Numbered from the stretch's first letter, positions 1 to 6,830 are shown. The stretch is 6,830 bases of DNA from Porphyromonadaceae bacterium (GCA_003517945.1 DOZP01000340.1:1-6830), one strand, 5' to 3'. Made by a program: numbers and translations. The notes: generated by a model from the letters alone, not told the origin.

Positions 1-1383
1 CGGAAAGCTATTTATGAAAAAGGGATCCAGCCTTCGTATAACGAAAACGATGCCTGGTTCCTGAAGGCCGAACACAATTGGAATCAGGTATGTAATGCCG
101 GTATCACGTACGGTGCGCTTGCCATCTATGAGGATTATAAGTCCGAAGCGGTCGGCTTGGTAAACAGATCTCTTGAAAGTATCCGGTTAGCTATGAAGGA
201 ATATGGTCCGGATGGCGCTTATCCGGAAGGAATCGGTTATTGGGACTATGGCACATCGTTTAATATGATGTTTATAGCCGCTATCGAAAAGATCTATAAA
301 ACGGATTTCGGTATGAATGAAATGGAAGGGTTTATGGAAACGGGTATGTATTCGCAAGCTATGATTACTCCTTCTTTTCGTACGTTCAGCTATGCGGATA
401 ACGGATCGTACGTTTTTTTTAATCCCACTGTGTGCTGGTTTTATTCAAAAACTCAAAATCCGGCCTTGCTTTATTTGCAGAAAGGTTTGTATGAAAGAGA
501 TACCGATAAACGATTTGTGAGAGATCGATTAATACCTGTTGCATTAATTTTTGGTGCCGGATCCGGCGCTTCCCTGAAAGAAGTCACTGAACCGACAAAG
601 CTTGTGTGGGCAGGACAAGGGCCTTCTCCCGTTACAACAATGCGTTCCTCATGGAGTGATCCCAATGCTTCATTTTTAGGTTTTAAACTTGGCTCTCCGA
701 GTGTAAATCACGCACATATGGATGTCGGATCATTTATTTTTGAAGCGGAAGGGGTCAGATGGGCATTCGATTTCGGTACTGAAAATTACAACCGGTTAGA
801 ATCCAAAGGAGTGGATTTATGGAATAGTTCGCAGAATTCACAGCGATGGGATGTTTTCCGGTACCGGACGACATCGCACAATACGCTCTGTTTTAATGAT
901 AAACCACAATCCGTGTCGGCTACTGCTAAAATAGACGATGTGATAGAAACAGAAAAAAGCATGAGCGCTATGAGTGATCTTTCGGCTATATACAAAGCGC
1001 AGATCCCGGGCGTCAAAAGGGCTGTATCTTTAGTAGACAAAAAATATGTTGTCATTCAGGATCGATTGACTACAGACAATCAATTCACGAAAGTAAGCTG
1101 GAATATGCTTACCGAAGCGGATAAGATAACATTCACTTCCGAGAATACCGCTTTATTGGAGAAAGATGGCAAAAAGTTCTATATGAAAGTCCAGGCATCT
1201 GTTCCGATCCGTTTCTACAAGAAAAATACAACGCCGACAAATACCTACGATTCACCGAATGAAGGCAATCAATTTGTCGGATTTGAGGCCGACCTGGAGC
1301 TGGATAAAGCACAGGAGATTACCGTATGGCTGATGCCCGGCGAAGCCATAGCCAATCCTGCTAAGCCTTATGTTTTTAAATAA
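1..1383 (+). CDS. Heparinase II/III-like polysaccharide lyase, C-terminal part (5' end outside window)
   Basis: The reading frame is open from base 1 to the TAA at 1381-1383, so this is a gene cut by the window edge; 460 residues are visible. The TTG at 157 is internal and not a start, because homologous-looking sequence precedes it. Residues 1 to about 190 look like the end of an alpha/alpha toroid and about 195-460 like the beta-sandwich of heparinase II/III enzymes. By-eye comparison with Pedobacter heparinus heparinase II (PL21) suggests these active-site residues: H25/N26 in EHNWNQ (neutralising residue), Y80 in GIGYW (general acid/base), H237 and H239 in NHAHMD, D257 in FDFG and H293 in SHNTL (metal site). 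Family members are usually above 600 residues, so perhaps 150-200 are missing. It presumably cleaves a uronic acid-containing polysaccharide by beta-elimination. PL family and substrate are not resolved; the fold is fairly certain, PL21 membership is not. The next lyase gene follows directly. Confidence 0.85.
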   Translation, partial: RKAIYEKGIQPSYNENDAWFLKAEHNWNQVCNAGITYGALAIYEDYKSEAVGLVNRSLESIRLAMKEYGPDGAYPEGIGYWDYGTSFNMMFIAAIEKIYKTDFGMNEMEGFMETGMYSQAMITPSFRTFSYADNGSYVFFNPTVCWFYSKTQNPALLYLQKGLYERDTDKRFVRDRLIPVALIFGAGSGASLKEVTEPTKLVWAGQGPSPVTTMRSSWSDPNASFLGFKLGSPSVNHAHMDVGSFIFEAEGVRWAFDFGTENYNRLESKGVDLWNSSQNSQRWDVFRYRTTSHNTLCFNDKPQSVSATAKIDDVIETEKSMSAMSDLSAIYKAQIPGVKRAVSLVDKKYVVIQDRLTTDNQFTKVSWNMLTEADKITFTSENTALLEKDGKKFYMKVQASVPIRFYKKNTTPTNTYDSPNEGNQFVGFEADLELDKAQEITVWLMPGEAIANPAKPYVFK

Positions 1384-1419
1384 ATGAAACCCTGTAACTG
1401 TACAGCAATGAAACATGAA

Positions 1420-3366
1420 ATGAATAAATGGACAAACTTTTTTTTAATCTTTGTGTCCATATTGTTTCTCCTAACAAATCGGACAGTTCTGGCCTCATCC
1501 GGTACAGATGACCCTGTACTTCTTTTATCGCGATTGAATTTGGATGCTCCCGGAATGGAAAAGGTAAAAGCGGCTACCGATCCGCAGGAGGCTATAAAAG
1601 AGTTGTGGAGCGTTTATCGAAATGGAGGAGCCGGAAAGCATCCGGTTAGTCGGGAAGACAAAAGAAAATCGCTTCAAAATTATGCTTCTGCAAGAGATTT
1701 TGAGCTGGCCGACGATGCTATGAAGCATATATTATGCGGAGCCGGCGGACATCCGTCTTTTTTTCGCGGGGAGGAAATTGATTGGATAAATAATCCGGTT
1801 GCCGATAGCGAATGGATTTGGCAGCTCAACCGGATGGGTTTCTGGAATGCTATGGCAAAGGTGTATTGGCATACCGGAGATGAAAAATATGCAGCAGAAT
1901 GGGTGCGTCAATTTTTGCAATGGACAAAGAATACGCCGAATGACCGGCAACATGCCAATGCCTGGCGATCGATCGAAGCGGGTATTCGTGGATATGCATG
2001 GATGAGCCTGTTTCAACATTTTCTTGATTCTCCTCATTTTACGCCGGAAGTATTGACGTCATTTTTAAATTCGTGCTACGATCATGCTGCTTTTCTGATG
2101 AAGAAGTATAGCAAATCCAGTAACTGGGCTTTGATGGAGGCGGAAGGAATAGCGTATATTGCAATCATGTTTCCTCAGTTTAAAGATGCGGAAGCGTGGC
2201 GGAAAGAAGCGTTTCGCCGTCTGAATGCGGAAACTTCCATTCAGGTATATCCGGATGGTCATCAACGTGAATTATGTATGGGATATCATGTCGGATGTAT
2301 CAATTGGTTTTTCCGTACGTTTGAATTAGCCAAAATGAATAATTTGGATGGCGAATTCGACCCGAATTATCTCAAAACGATTGAAAAAATGTGTGAGGTG
2401 CCGATGAAAATTTCGTTTCCCGACGGCAGGCATACGCAATTCGGTGATGATTCGCGGGGGCAACCGGGACAGGAACGTCGCCAATACCGTCATTGGGCAG
2501 CCTTGTTTAATCGTCCGGATTTTTTGTATATCGCGAGCGAAGGGAAAGAGGGGATATGTCCAGAACAGACCGCTAACGCACTACCACAAAGTGGCCTCTA
2601 TTCTTTTCGAAATACCTGGGCTCCGGACGCTGTTTTTATGGCGCTGAAGTGCGGTCCCGACGGAGGGTGGCATTGTCAACCAGATAATGGTACGTTTGTT
2701 TTGTCTGCAGGCGGACGAATACTAATGCCGGATGCCGGTAATTATATCTATTCGGGCGATCCTGAAGGACGGGAGTGGTTCCGCCAAACGCGCGTCCACA
2801 AAACACTGACGTTAGATCATAAAAATTCCCGGTACGTACCCCGTCTTTTGCAATGGAAGCCGGGTGATAAACTGGATATACTGGTCGTTGAAAACGATAG
2901 TTATGATGATTTGACCCATCGCCGGGCTGTCTTTTTTGTAGACAAAACATATTTTGTGATTGTAGATGAAGCGATCGGGAATGCTACCGGTCAGTTGGAT
3001 TTGCATTACCAATTGTCGCCGGGTAATATTCTTGCAGAAAAAGATAATCACAAAATCTCAACAACGTATGCAGACGGATGGAATGTTGCTGTGCAAATGC
3101 AACCTCAAGAAGGGTTGAAATACGTAAAAGAAGAGGGCCTTTTGTCTTCGGAATACCTAAAAAAAGAACCTTGCCCTGCTTTTGCTTGGCAGATTCATAA
3201 AAAAACAACGGAAGGTATACGTTTGATTACGGTACTGACACCGTATAATACCGCTCAAGCGCCGGATGTGCAAATTGAAATGATTGAGGAAACGCCTGTC
3301 GGAGGAACCAAGCTTCGACTGAGAGTGAATGCCGGCCAGATAACGGAAATAGGATATGATTTATAA
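1420..3366 (+). CDS. hepC: PL12 heparinase III-like lyase (heparan sulfate lyase)
   Basis: It probably cleaves heparan sulfate (or unsulfated heparosan) at GlcNAc/GlcNS-uronate linkages by beta-elimination, in the periplasm. Residues are counted from the upstream ATG at 1384. Recalled similarity to P. heparinus heparinase III (659 residues) runs along the whole protein: residues about 45-380 form the N-terminal toroid, with WRSIEAGIR at 194-202, and about 400-655 the beta-sandwich. Family active-site positions are present: N247 (SSNWAL), Y301 (GYHVG), H430 and Q432 (WHCQPDNG), D450 (PDAG) and H472 (RVHKTLTLD). The ATG at 1384 abuts the previous stop but gives a long charged start. The ATG at 1420 (M13) gives a normal signal peptide: MNKWTN, a hydrophobic run, then a likely cut after TVLA. 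The ATG at 1408 is also possible. No lipobox is seen. PL12 is well supported; the exact substrate is inferred, and hepC is used by family resemblance only. Confidence 0.9.
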   Translation: MNKWTNFFLIFVSILFLLTNRTVLASSGTDDPVLLLSRLNLDAPGMEKVKAATDPQEAIKELWSVYRNGGAGKHPVSREDKRKSLQNYASARDFELADDAMKHILCGAGGHPSFFRGEEIDWINNPVADSEWIWQLNRMGFWNAMAKVYWHTGDEKYAAEWVRQFLQWTKNTPNDRQHANAWRSIEAGIRGYAWMSLFQHFLDSPHFTPEVLTSFLNSCYDHAAFLMKKYSKSSNWALMEAEGIAYIAIMFPQFKDAEAWRKEAFRRLNAETSIQVYPDGHQRELCMGYHVGCINWFFRTFELAKMNNLDGEFDPNYLKTIEKMCEVPMKISFPDGRHTQFGDDSRGQPGQERRQYRHWAALFNRPDFLYIASEGKEGICPEQTANALPQSGLYSFRNTWAPDAVFMALKCGPDGGWHCQPDNGTFVLSAGGRILMPDAGNYIYSGDPEGREWFRQTRVHKTLTLDHKNSRYVPRLLQWKPGDKLDILVVENDSYDDLTHRRAVFFVDKTYFVIVDEAIGNATGQLDLHYQLSPGNILAEKDNHKISTTYADGWNVAVQMQPQEGLKYVKEEGLLSSEYLKKEPCPAFAWQIHKKTTEGIRLITVLTPYNTAQAPDVQIEMIEETPVGGTKLRLRVNAGQITEIGYDL

Positions 3367-3379
3367 AAATAGAATACTT

Positions 3380-5302
3380 ATGCGAAAAAACGGTTTACTT
3401 CTTATTTTGAGCATCGCTTGCTTTGTACAAGGGTATGCCTATACGGAAAGAAATTTGTTACAGCAGGCGGCCGATCTTGAAAAGGTGAAATCGGTATTGA
3501 TCATGGATCAGCAATGGGTTCCTTATCCGGATTATACAGACCGGGCAGGATGGGATGAATTTTTGGGGGAAAACAAAGACGCCTACATTCGTCAGGGAGA
3601 AAAACTGCTTGACTATGAGTGGAAGGTGGTCAAAGCTACGGACTATATGGAGTTTGAACGGAGCGGCGACCGGAATGTCATGCAAAGTCCGTATGGCAGC
3701 AATAACCAGGCGATCGCCAATTTGTTGATGGCCGAACTTGCGGAAGGGAAAGGACGTTTTATCGATCAGTTGATTAACGGTGTTTTTCATTCCTGTGAGA
3801 TGACATCCTGGGTATTGTCGGCTCATTTGACTGTTCAATATTCCAAAAGAACGCTTCCCGATTACAAAGAAAATGTGATCGACCTTGCTTCCGGTAATTT
3901 AAGCTCTTTGTTGTCCTGGACTTATTACTTCATGCATGCGGAATTTGATAAGGAAAATAAAGTGATTGCCGAACGATTGCGTCATGAATTACAGGTTCGG
4001 ACATTGGATACCTACATGAATGAAGACCGTTTCTGGTGGATGGCTTTTAATTATAGACCGGGAATGCTGGTTAATAACTGGAATCCGTGGTGTAATTTCA
4101 ATGTGCTTCAGTGTTTCCTCTTGTTGGAAAACGATCGTGACAAACTGGCAAAGGCTGTTTACCGTACGATGATTTCCGTAGATAAGTTTATCAACTATAC
4201 TCATTCGGACGGCGCTTGTGAAGAAGGGCCTTCATATTGGGGGCATGCCGCCGCGAAAATGTATGATTACCTGCAGATACTTTATGACGGAACAGGCGGA
4301 AAAATATCTATATTCGACGAACCGATCGTTAAGAATATGGGTGAATATATCGCCCGTTCGTATGTCGGAAACGGCTGGGTGGTGAATTTTGCCGATGCTT
4401 CGGCCAAAGGAGGAGGTGAAGCGCCCCTTATTTATCGTTACGGAAAAGCGGTCGGCAGTGAAATGATGATGACCTATGCGGCTTATCGAAACAACCTTCA
4501 ACCAACAGGATTGAGTAGCGGTATTGATTTTTTCCGGACGTTGCAAAATATATTGTACGATGACGAGTTTAAAAAGGCGAATGCCGATTTTCATTCTCCG
4601 GCGTATACCTGGTATCCTGAAACGGAATTTTGTTATATGACGAACAAGGAGGGTTTTTTTCTTGCGATTAAAGGCGGTTTTAATAACGAAAGCCATAATC
4701 ATAATGATGTAGGTAGCTTTTCGCTTTATCTGGATACAGTTCCGCTGTTTATTGATGCCGGTGTGGGGACGTATACCCGTCAGACGTTCAGTCATGAACG
4801 GTATACGATCTGGACAATGCAAAGTAATTACCATAATTTGCCGGCAATCAATGGGGTTCAGCAATCGTACGGCGCTGAATATAGGTCGTCGGACGTGATG
4901 TTTAAGCCGGGACGGATGTCATTTTCGGCTGATATTGCGAATGCTTATCCCGAAGAAGCGCAAGTAAAGAAATGGGTACGCAGCTATACGCTGAGCAACG
5001 CTACTGTCAGGATCACAGATGTGTTTTCTTTACATGAAGCGAAAGCGCCTAATCAGATTAATTTCATGACTTGGGGGAATGTCGATATATCTGTGCCCGG
5101 ATTGATTCAGGTAGAGGTGAATAATGAAAAAGTGCGGTTGGCATATGATAAAAATACGTTTAAGGCAAGTATGGAGACTATACAATTGGATGATCCCCGC
5201 TTGTCGAATGTATGGGGGAAAGAGATCTATCGTGTATCATTGAACGCAAACCGGTTAGCTGTGTCCGGTAATTACAGCTATGTCCTGTCAAAAGTGAAAT
5301 AA
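3380..5302 (+). CDS. Exported heparinase II/III-fold polysaccharide lyase, family unassigned
   Basis: This is a full-length lyase-like protein (640 residues from 3380, 648 from the ATG at 3356; numbering below uses 3356). Residues about 30-400 look like an alpha/alpha toroid and about 420-645 a beta-sandwich. Candidate active-site residues are N240/N241 in NNWNPW, Y294 in GPSYWGH, H447 and H449 in SHNHNDVGSF, D467 in FIDAG and H493 in YHNLP. The H449-to-D467 spacing is close to the zinc ligands of heparinase II. The start at 3356 overlaps the previous gene by 11 bases. The ATG at 3380 gives a compact signal peptide (MRKNG, a hydrophobic run, likely cut after GYA) and is preferred. A cysteine at residue 22 has a poor lipobox (SIAC), so a lipoprotein is possible but less likely. 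It should act on a uronic acid polysaccharide, with the PL12 neighbour and GH88 pointing to a glycosaminoglycan-type substrate. I cannot assign a PL family; PL21, PL33 or an unlisted family remain options. Confidence 0.87.
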   Translation: MRKNGLLLILSIACFVQGYAYTERNLLQQAADLEKVKSVLIMDQQWVPYPDYTDRAGWDEFLGENKDAYIRQGEKLLDYEWKVVKATDYMEFERSGDRNVMQSPYGSNNQAIANLLMAELAEGKGRFIDQLINGVFHSCEMTSWVLSAHLTVQYSKRTLPDYKENVIDLASGNLSSLLSWTYYFMHAEFDKENKVIAERLRHELQVRTLDTYMNEDRFWWMAFNYRPGMLVNNWNPWCNFNVLQCFLLLENDRDKLAKAVYRTMISVDKFINYTHSDGACEEGPSYWGHAAAKMYDYLQILYDGTGGKISIFDEPIVKNMGEYIARSYVGNGWVVNFADASAKGGGEAPLIYRYGKAVGSEMMMTYAAYRNNLQPTGLSSGIDFFRTLQNILYDDEFKKANADFHSPAYTWYPETEFCYMTNKEGFFLAIKGGFNNESHNHNDVGSFSLYLDTVPLFIDAGVGTYTRQTFSHERYTIWTMQSNYHNLPAINGVQQSYGAEYRSSDVMFKPGRMSFSADIANAYPEEAQVKKWVRSYTLSNATVRITDVFSLHEAKAPNQINFMTWGNVDISVPGLIQVEVNNEKVRLAYDKNTFKASMETIQLDDPRLSNVWGKEIYRVSLNANRLAVSGNYSYVLSKVK

Positions 5303-5314
5303 AATTGAATGGTG

Positions 5315-6535
5315 ATGAAATTTATAGCAGCAGTCGTATTGTCAGTCGTATTGTTTTCGTGTGGAGGAGTAAGTGAGAAAGCTGAAAAGGATTTTGTAGA
5401 AGATAATATTGCATTTGCCTGTACGCAGATCGGAAAGTCAATTGATGTGATTGAAGCCAGCGGAAAGGTGTTGAATCCGGTGACTTTGAAGGCTGACGGA
5501 TCTGTTTATTATTGTGAATATACTGATTGGCGGAGCGGTTTTTTTCCGGGGTCGGTTTGGTATTTGTACGAGCTTACCCGCAATGAATCTTTGTTGCCGT
5601 TGGCGCGAAAATATACCAAGGCCATCGAAGAGGCCAAAAATCTCAACTGGCATCATGATGTGGGCTTTATCGTGTATTGTAGTTTCGGCAATGGTCTGCG
5701 GATTACCGGCGACGCGGATTACAAAGAGGTCATCCTCCAGGCTGCCAAATCATTATCCGCACGTTTCCGTCCGGTGGCCGGCATTATTCAATCCTGGGAT
5801 GTGGTGCGGGGCTGGCAGTCGGAACGCGGATGGGAATGTCCGGTTATCATTGATAATATGATGAATCTGGAACTGCTGTTTGAAGCGACCCGCCTTTCGG
5901 GTGATTCGTCTTTCTATCAGATAGCTGTTTCGCATGCCGACCGTACGTTAGCGGAGCATTTTCGTCCCGATGGTAGTTGTTATCATGTGATTGATTATAG
6001 TTTGGTGGATGGCTCCGTACGTAATCGGCACACGGCGCAGGGGTATGCGCATACGTCTGCCTGGAGCCGGGGGCAAGCCTGGGCTATTTATGGCTATGTA
6101 GTTGCCTATCGTGAAACGGGGGATGAAAAGTATCTGGATCAGGCCGTCAAAACATTTGAATTTATGAAGAATCACAGGAACAGGCCGGACGATCTGATAC
6201 CTTATTGGGATATGGATGCTCCGAATATACCCAATGAGCCGCGTGATGTTTCTTCCGCCGCCTGTATGGCTTCGGCTCTGTATGAGTTATCAACCATGCC
6301 GGTTTCCGATCCGTTAAGTTACAAATCCTATGCTGATAGGATAATGGAGTCGCTGGCTTCTTCCGCTTATCGAGCTGAACCGGGAACAAACGGTAACTTT
6401 ATTCTGATGCATTCGGTCGGAAGTATTCCGCACAATGCGGAGGTGGATAAACCACTGAATTATGCCGACTATTATTTCATTGAAGCATTGAAACGTAAAA
6501 AAGAAATAGAGATGAATAAATTGAAAACCGATTGA
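5315..6535 (+). CDS. GH88 unsaturated glucuronyl hydrolase, predicted lipoprotein
   Basis: It removes the 4,5-unsaturated uronic acid that lyases leave on the non-reducing end, by hydration of the double bond (the known GH88 mechanism). Numbering is from the ATG at 5309. The catalytic aspartates correspond to D117 in HHDVGF and D182 in IIDNMMN, the motifs holding Asp88 and Asp149 in the Bacillus GL1 enzyme. Aromatic and polar family segments are present: EYTDWRSGFFPG (70-81), AWSRGQAWAIYG (251-262) and LNYADYYFIEAL (383-394). The (alpha/alpha)6 barrel covers about residues 30-395, so the enzyme is complete; 408 residues against 377 for the Bacillus enzyme is explained by the signal. The ATG at 5315 (MKFIAAVV...) fits a short lipoprotein signal ending in LFSC, with C18 lipidated; 5309 is the alternative. 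The gene lies 12 bases after the third lyase and is probably cotranscribed. Whether it prefers sulfated or unsulfated disaccharides cannot be read with confidence. Confidence 0.93.
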   Translation: MKFIAAVVLSVVLFSCGGVSEKAEKDFVEDNIAFACTQIGKSIDVIEASGKVLNPVTLKADGSVYYCEYTDWRSGFFPGSVWYLYELTRNESLLPLARKYTKAIEEAKNLNWHHDVGFIVYCSFGNGLRITGDADYKEVILQAAKSLSARFRPVAGIIQSWDVVRGWQSERGWECPVIIDNMMNLELLFEATRLSGDSSFYQIAVSHADRTLAEHFRPDGSCYHVIDYSLVDGSVRNRHTAQGYAHTSAWSRGQAWAIYGYVVAYRETGDEKYLDQAVKTFEFMKNHRNRPDDLIPYWDMDAPNIPNEPRDVSSAACMASALYELSTMPVSDPLSYKSYADRIMESLASSAYRAEPGTNGNFILMHSVGSIPHNAEVDKPLNYADYYFIEALKRKKEIEMNKLKTD

Positions 6536-6570
6536 ATCCGGAAATACCGGTTTTATACCGATTTTTATTT
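6524..6570 (+). terminator. Possible weak hairpin terminator after the GH88 gene
   Basis: AAAACCG at 6524-6530 is complementary to CGGTTTT at 6548-6554 (7 bp stem, 17-base loop). A shorter alternative is CCGG at 6538-6541 with CCGG at 6547-6550 around a 5-base loop. T-rich sequence follows (ATTTTTATTTTAT, 6561-6573). The 5' arm of the longer stem lies in the last codons of the GH88 gene. Both stems are weak, so attenuation or read-through into the regulator is as likely as full termination. Confidence 0.3.
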
Positions 6571-6576
6571 TATAAT

Positions 6577-6583
6577 GGGGGGG
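6577..6583. repeat. Seven-G homopolymer upstream of the regulator gene
   Basis: A run of seven G sits in otherwise AT-rich DNA, 48 bases before the regulator's ATG and just upstream of the promoter candidate. Such runs can slip in length. No function is shown here, and a sequencing or assembly length error is also possible. Confidence 0.5.
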
Positions 6584-6593
6584 TGTGAATAAA

Positions 6594-6601
6594 CAGATTT
6601 G
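6594..6601 (+). promoter_or_regulatory. Candidate Bacteroidota -7 promoter element for the regulator gene
   Basis: CAGATTTG matches seven of eight positions of the Bacteroidota -7 consensus TAnnTTTG (C for the first T). It lies 30 bases before the ATG at 6632, which would leave a short leader. No good -33 TTTG is visible at the expected distance; only T-rich DNA (around 6561-6573) is there. It would give the regulator its own basal promoter, as is common for PUL sensors. Confidence 0.25.
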
Positions 6602-6631
6602 AAGTGATTTTTTTTAGATCTGAGTTAACCA

Positions 6632-6830
6632 ATGAAAAAAACGATACTATTATTTGCTTTGCTTATTATTTGCGCAGACATTTATTCTGTATATTTCAAA
6701 CAAATAGGAATTCAGGATGGTTTGTCGCAAATTTCCGTTTTGTCTATCCATCAGGATGAATTGGGGCGGATGTGGTTTGCTACTTTAGAAGGGATCAGTA
6801 TGTTTGACGGACAACAGGTACATGCATTCA
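6632..6830 (+). CDS. Probable hybrid two-component system sensor/regulator, N-terminal fragment
   Basis: Only the first 66 residues are in the window; the frame is open to the end. Residues 1 to about 19 form a signal peptide or first membrane segment (MKKT, then a hydrophobic run). The next part, FKQIGIQDGLSQISVLSI at 22-39 followed by QDELGRMWFATLEGISMFDG at 41-60, is the first blade of a two-component-regulator propeller repeat (consensus like GLS..V..I.QD..G.[ML]W.GT..GL..[FY]DG). In Bacteroidota this start usually belongs to a protein of about 1,300-1,400 residues: periplasmic double propeller, Y_Y_Y domain, membrane helix, histidine kinase, receiver and AraC-type DNA-binding domain. Its place right after the lyase/GH88 genes suggests it senses unsaturated oligosaccharides from the same substrate and activates this locus. 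The kinase and DNA-binding parts are not visible, so the full class is inferred. A propeller protein with another output domain is the alternative. Confidence 0.8.
   Translation, partial: MKKTILLFALLIICADIYSVYFKQIGIQDGLSQISVLSIHQDELGRMWFATLEGISMFDGQQVHAF

Noticed and set aside
157..159. TTG at 157 as the start of the first lyase
   Set aside because: The frame is open from base 1 and the upstream residues (EHNWNQVCNAG and onward) fit the lyase toroid and a catalytic position, so the gene starts before the window.
413..420. Run of eight T inside the first lyase as a frameshift site
   Set aside because: The frame continues without interruption on both sides, and similar T runs occur at 1438-1445 and 4654-4660 in intact genes.
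3458..3838. 126-codon minus-strand open frame opposite the third lyase
   Set aside because: It is an antisense shadow of a well-supported coding region, with no recognisable motif.
4232..4864. 210-codon open frame on the minus strand
   Set aside because: It lies wholly opposite the third lyase, has no recognisable domain or start context and is rich in residues expected from an antisense shadow.
5514..5861. 115-codon plus-strand frame inside the GH88 gene
   Set aside because: It is out of frame with GH88, whose catalytic motifs span the same bases; the alternative product has no recognisable feature.
1..6830. tRNA, rRNA, CRISPR array, insertion sequence or attachment site
   Set aside because: No spaced direct repeats, transposase-like reading frame, terminal inverted repeats or tRNA-like cloverleaf were seen; nearly all bases are explained by five coding regions on one strand.

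Overview
The window looks like part of a polysaccharide utilisation locus (PUL) from a member of the Bacteroidota, probably of the order Bacteroidales. The reasons are: a run of exported lyases on one strand, a GH88 unsaturated uronyl hydrolase with a lipoprotein signal, AT-rich translation starts without a clear Shine-Dalgarno motif, and the start of a regulator with the N-terminal propeller repeat typical of Bacteroidota hybrid two-component systems. The genus cannot be determined from the sequence. All genes are on the + strand.

Layout: (1) 1-1383, the C-terminal 460 residues of a heparinase II/III-like lyase whose start lies before the window; (2) about 1420-3366, a complete PL12 heparinase III-like (heparan sulfate) lyase; (3) about 3380-5302, a second complete heparinase II/III-fold lyase of unassigned family; (4) about 5315-6535, a GH88 unsaturated glucuronyl hydrolase; (5) 6536-6631, a short AT-rich gap with a weak hairpin, a run of seven G and a possible promoter; (6) 6632 to the window end, the first 66 residues of a probable hybrid two-component sensor/regulator. 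Genes 1 to 4 are almost contiguous and are probably one transcript.

Working model (inference): the lyases cut a uronic acid-containing polysaccharide by beta-elimination and leave oligosaccharides with an unsaturated uronic acid at the non-reducing end. The GH88 enzyme removes that residue. The downstream regulator probably senses the released oligosaccharides and induces the locus. The PL12 enzyme makes heparan sulfate, heparin or unsulfated heparosan the best substrate guess. No sulfatase, SusC/SusD pair or kinase lies inside the window, so the degree of sulfation of the substrate is open.

The most notable point is that the three neighbouring lyases are very divergent, yet share an Asn-Trp pair followed 53-54 residues later by a Tyr, then a His-centred metal/catalytic motif and a last His. 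They differ at the metal site: HAHMD, HCQPD and HNHND. This suggests three enzymes of one fold with divided linkage or sulfation preferences. The first and third do not match a family I can name with confidence.
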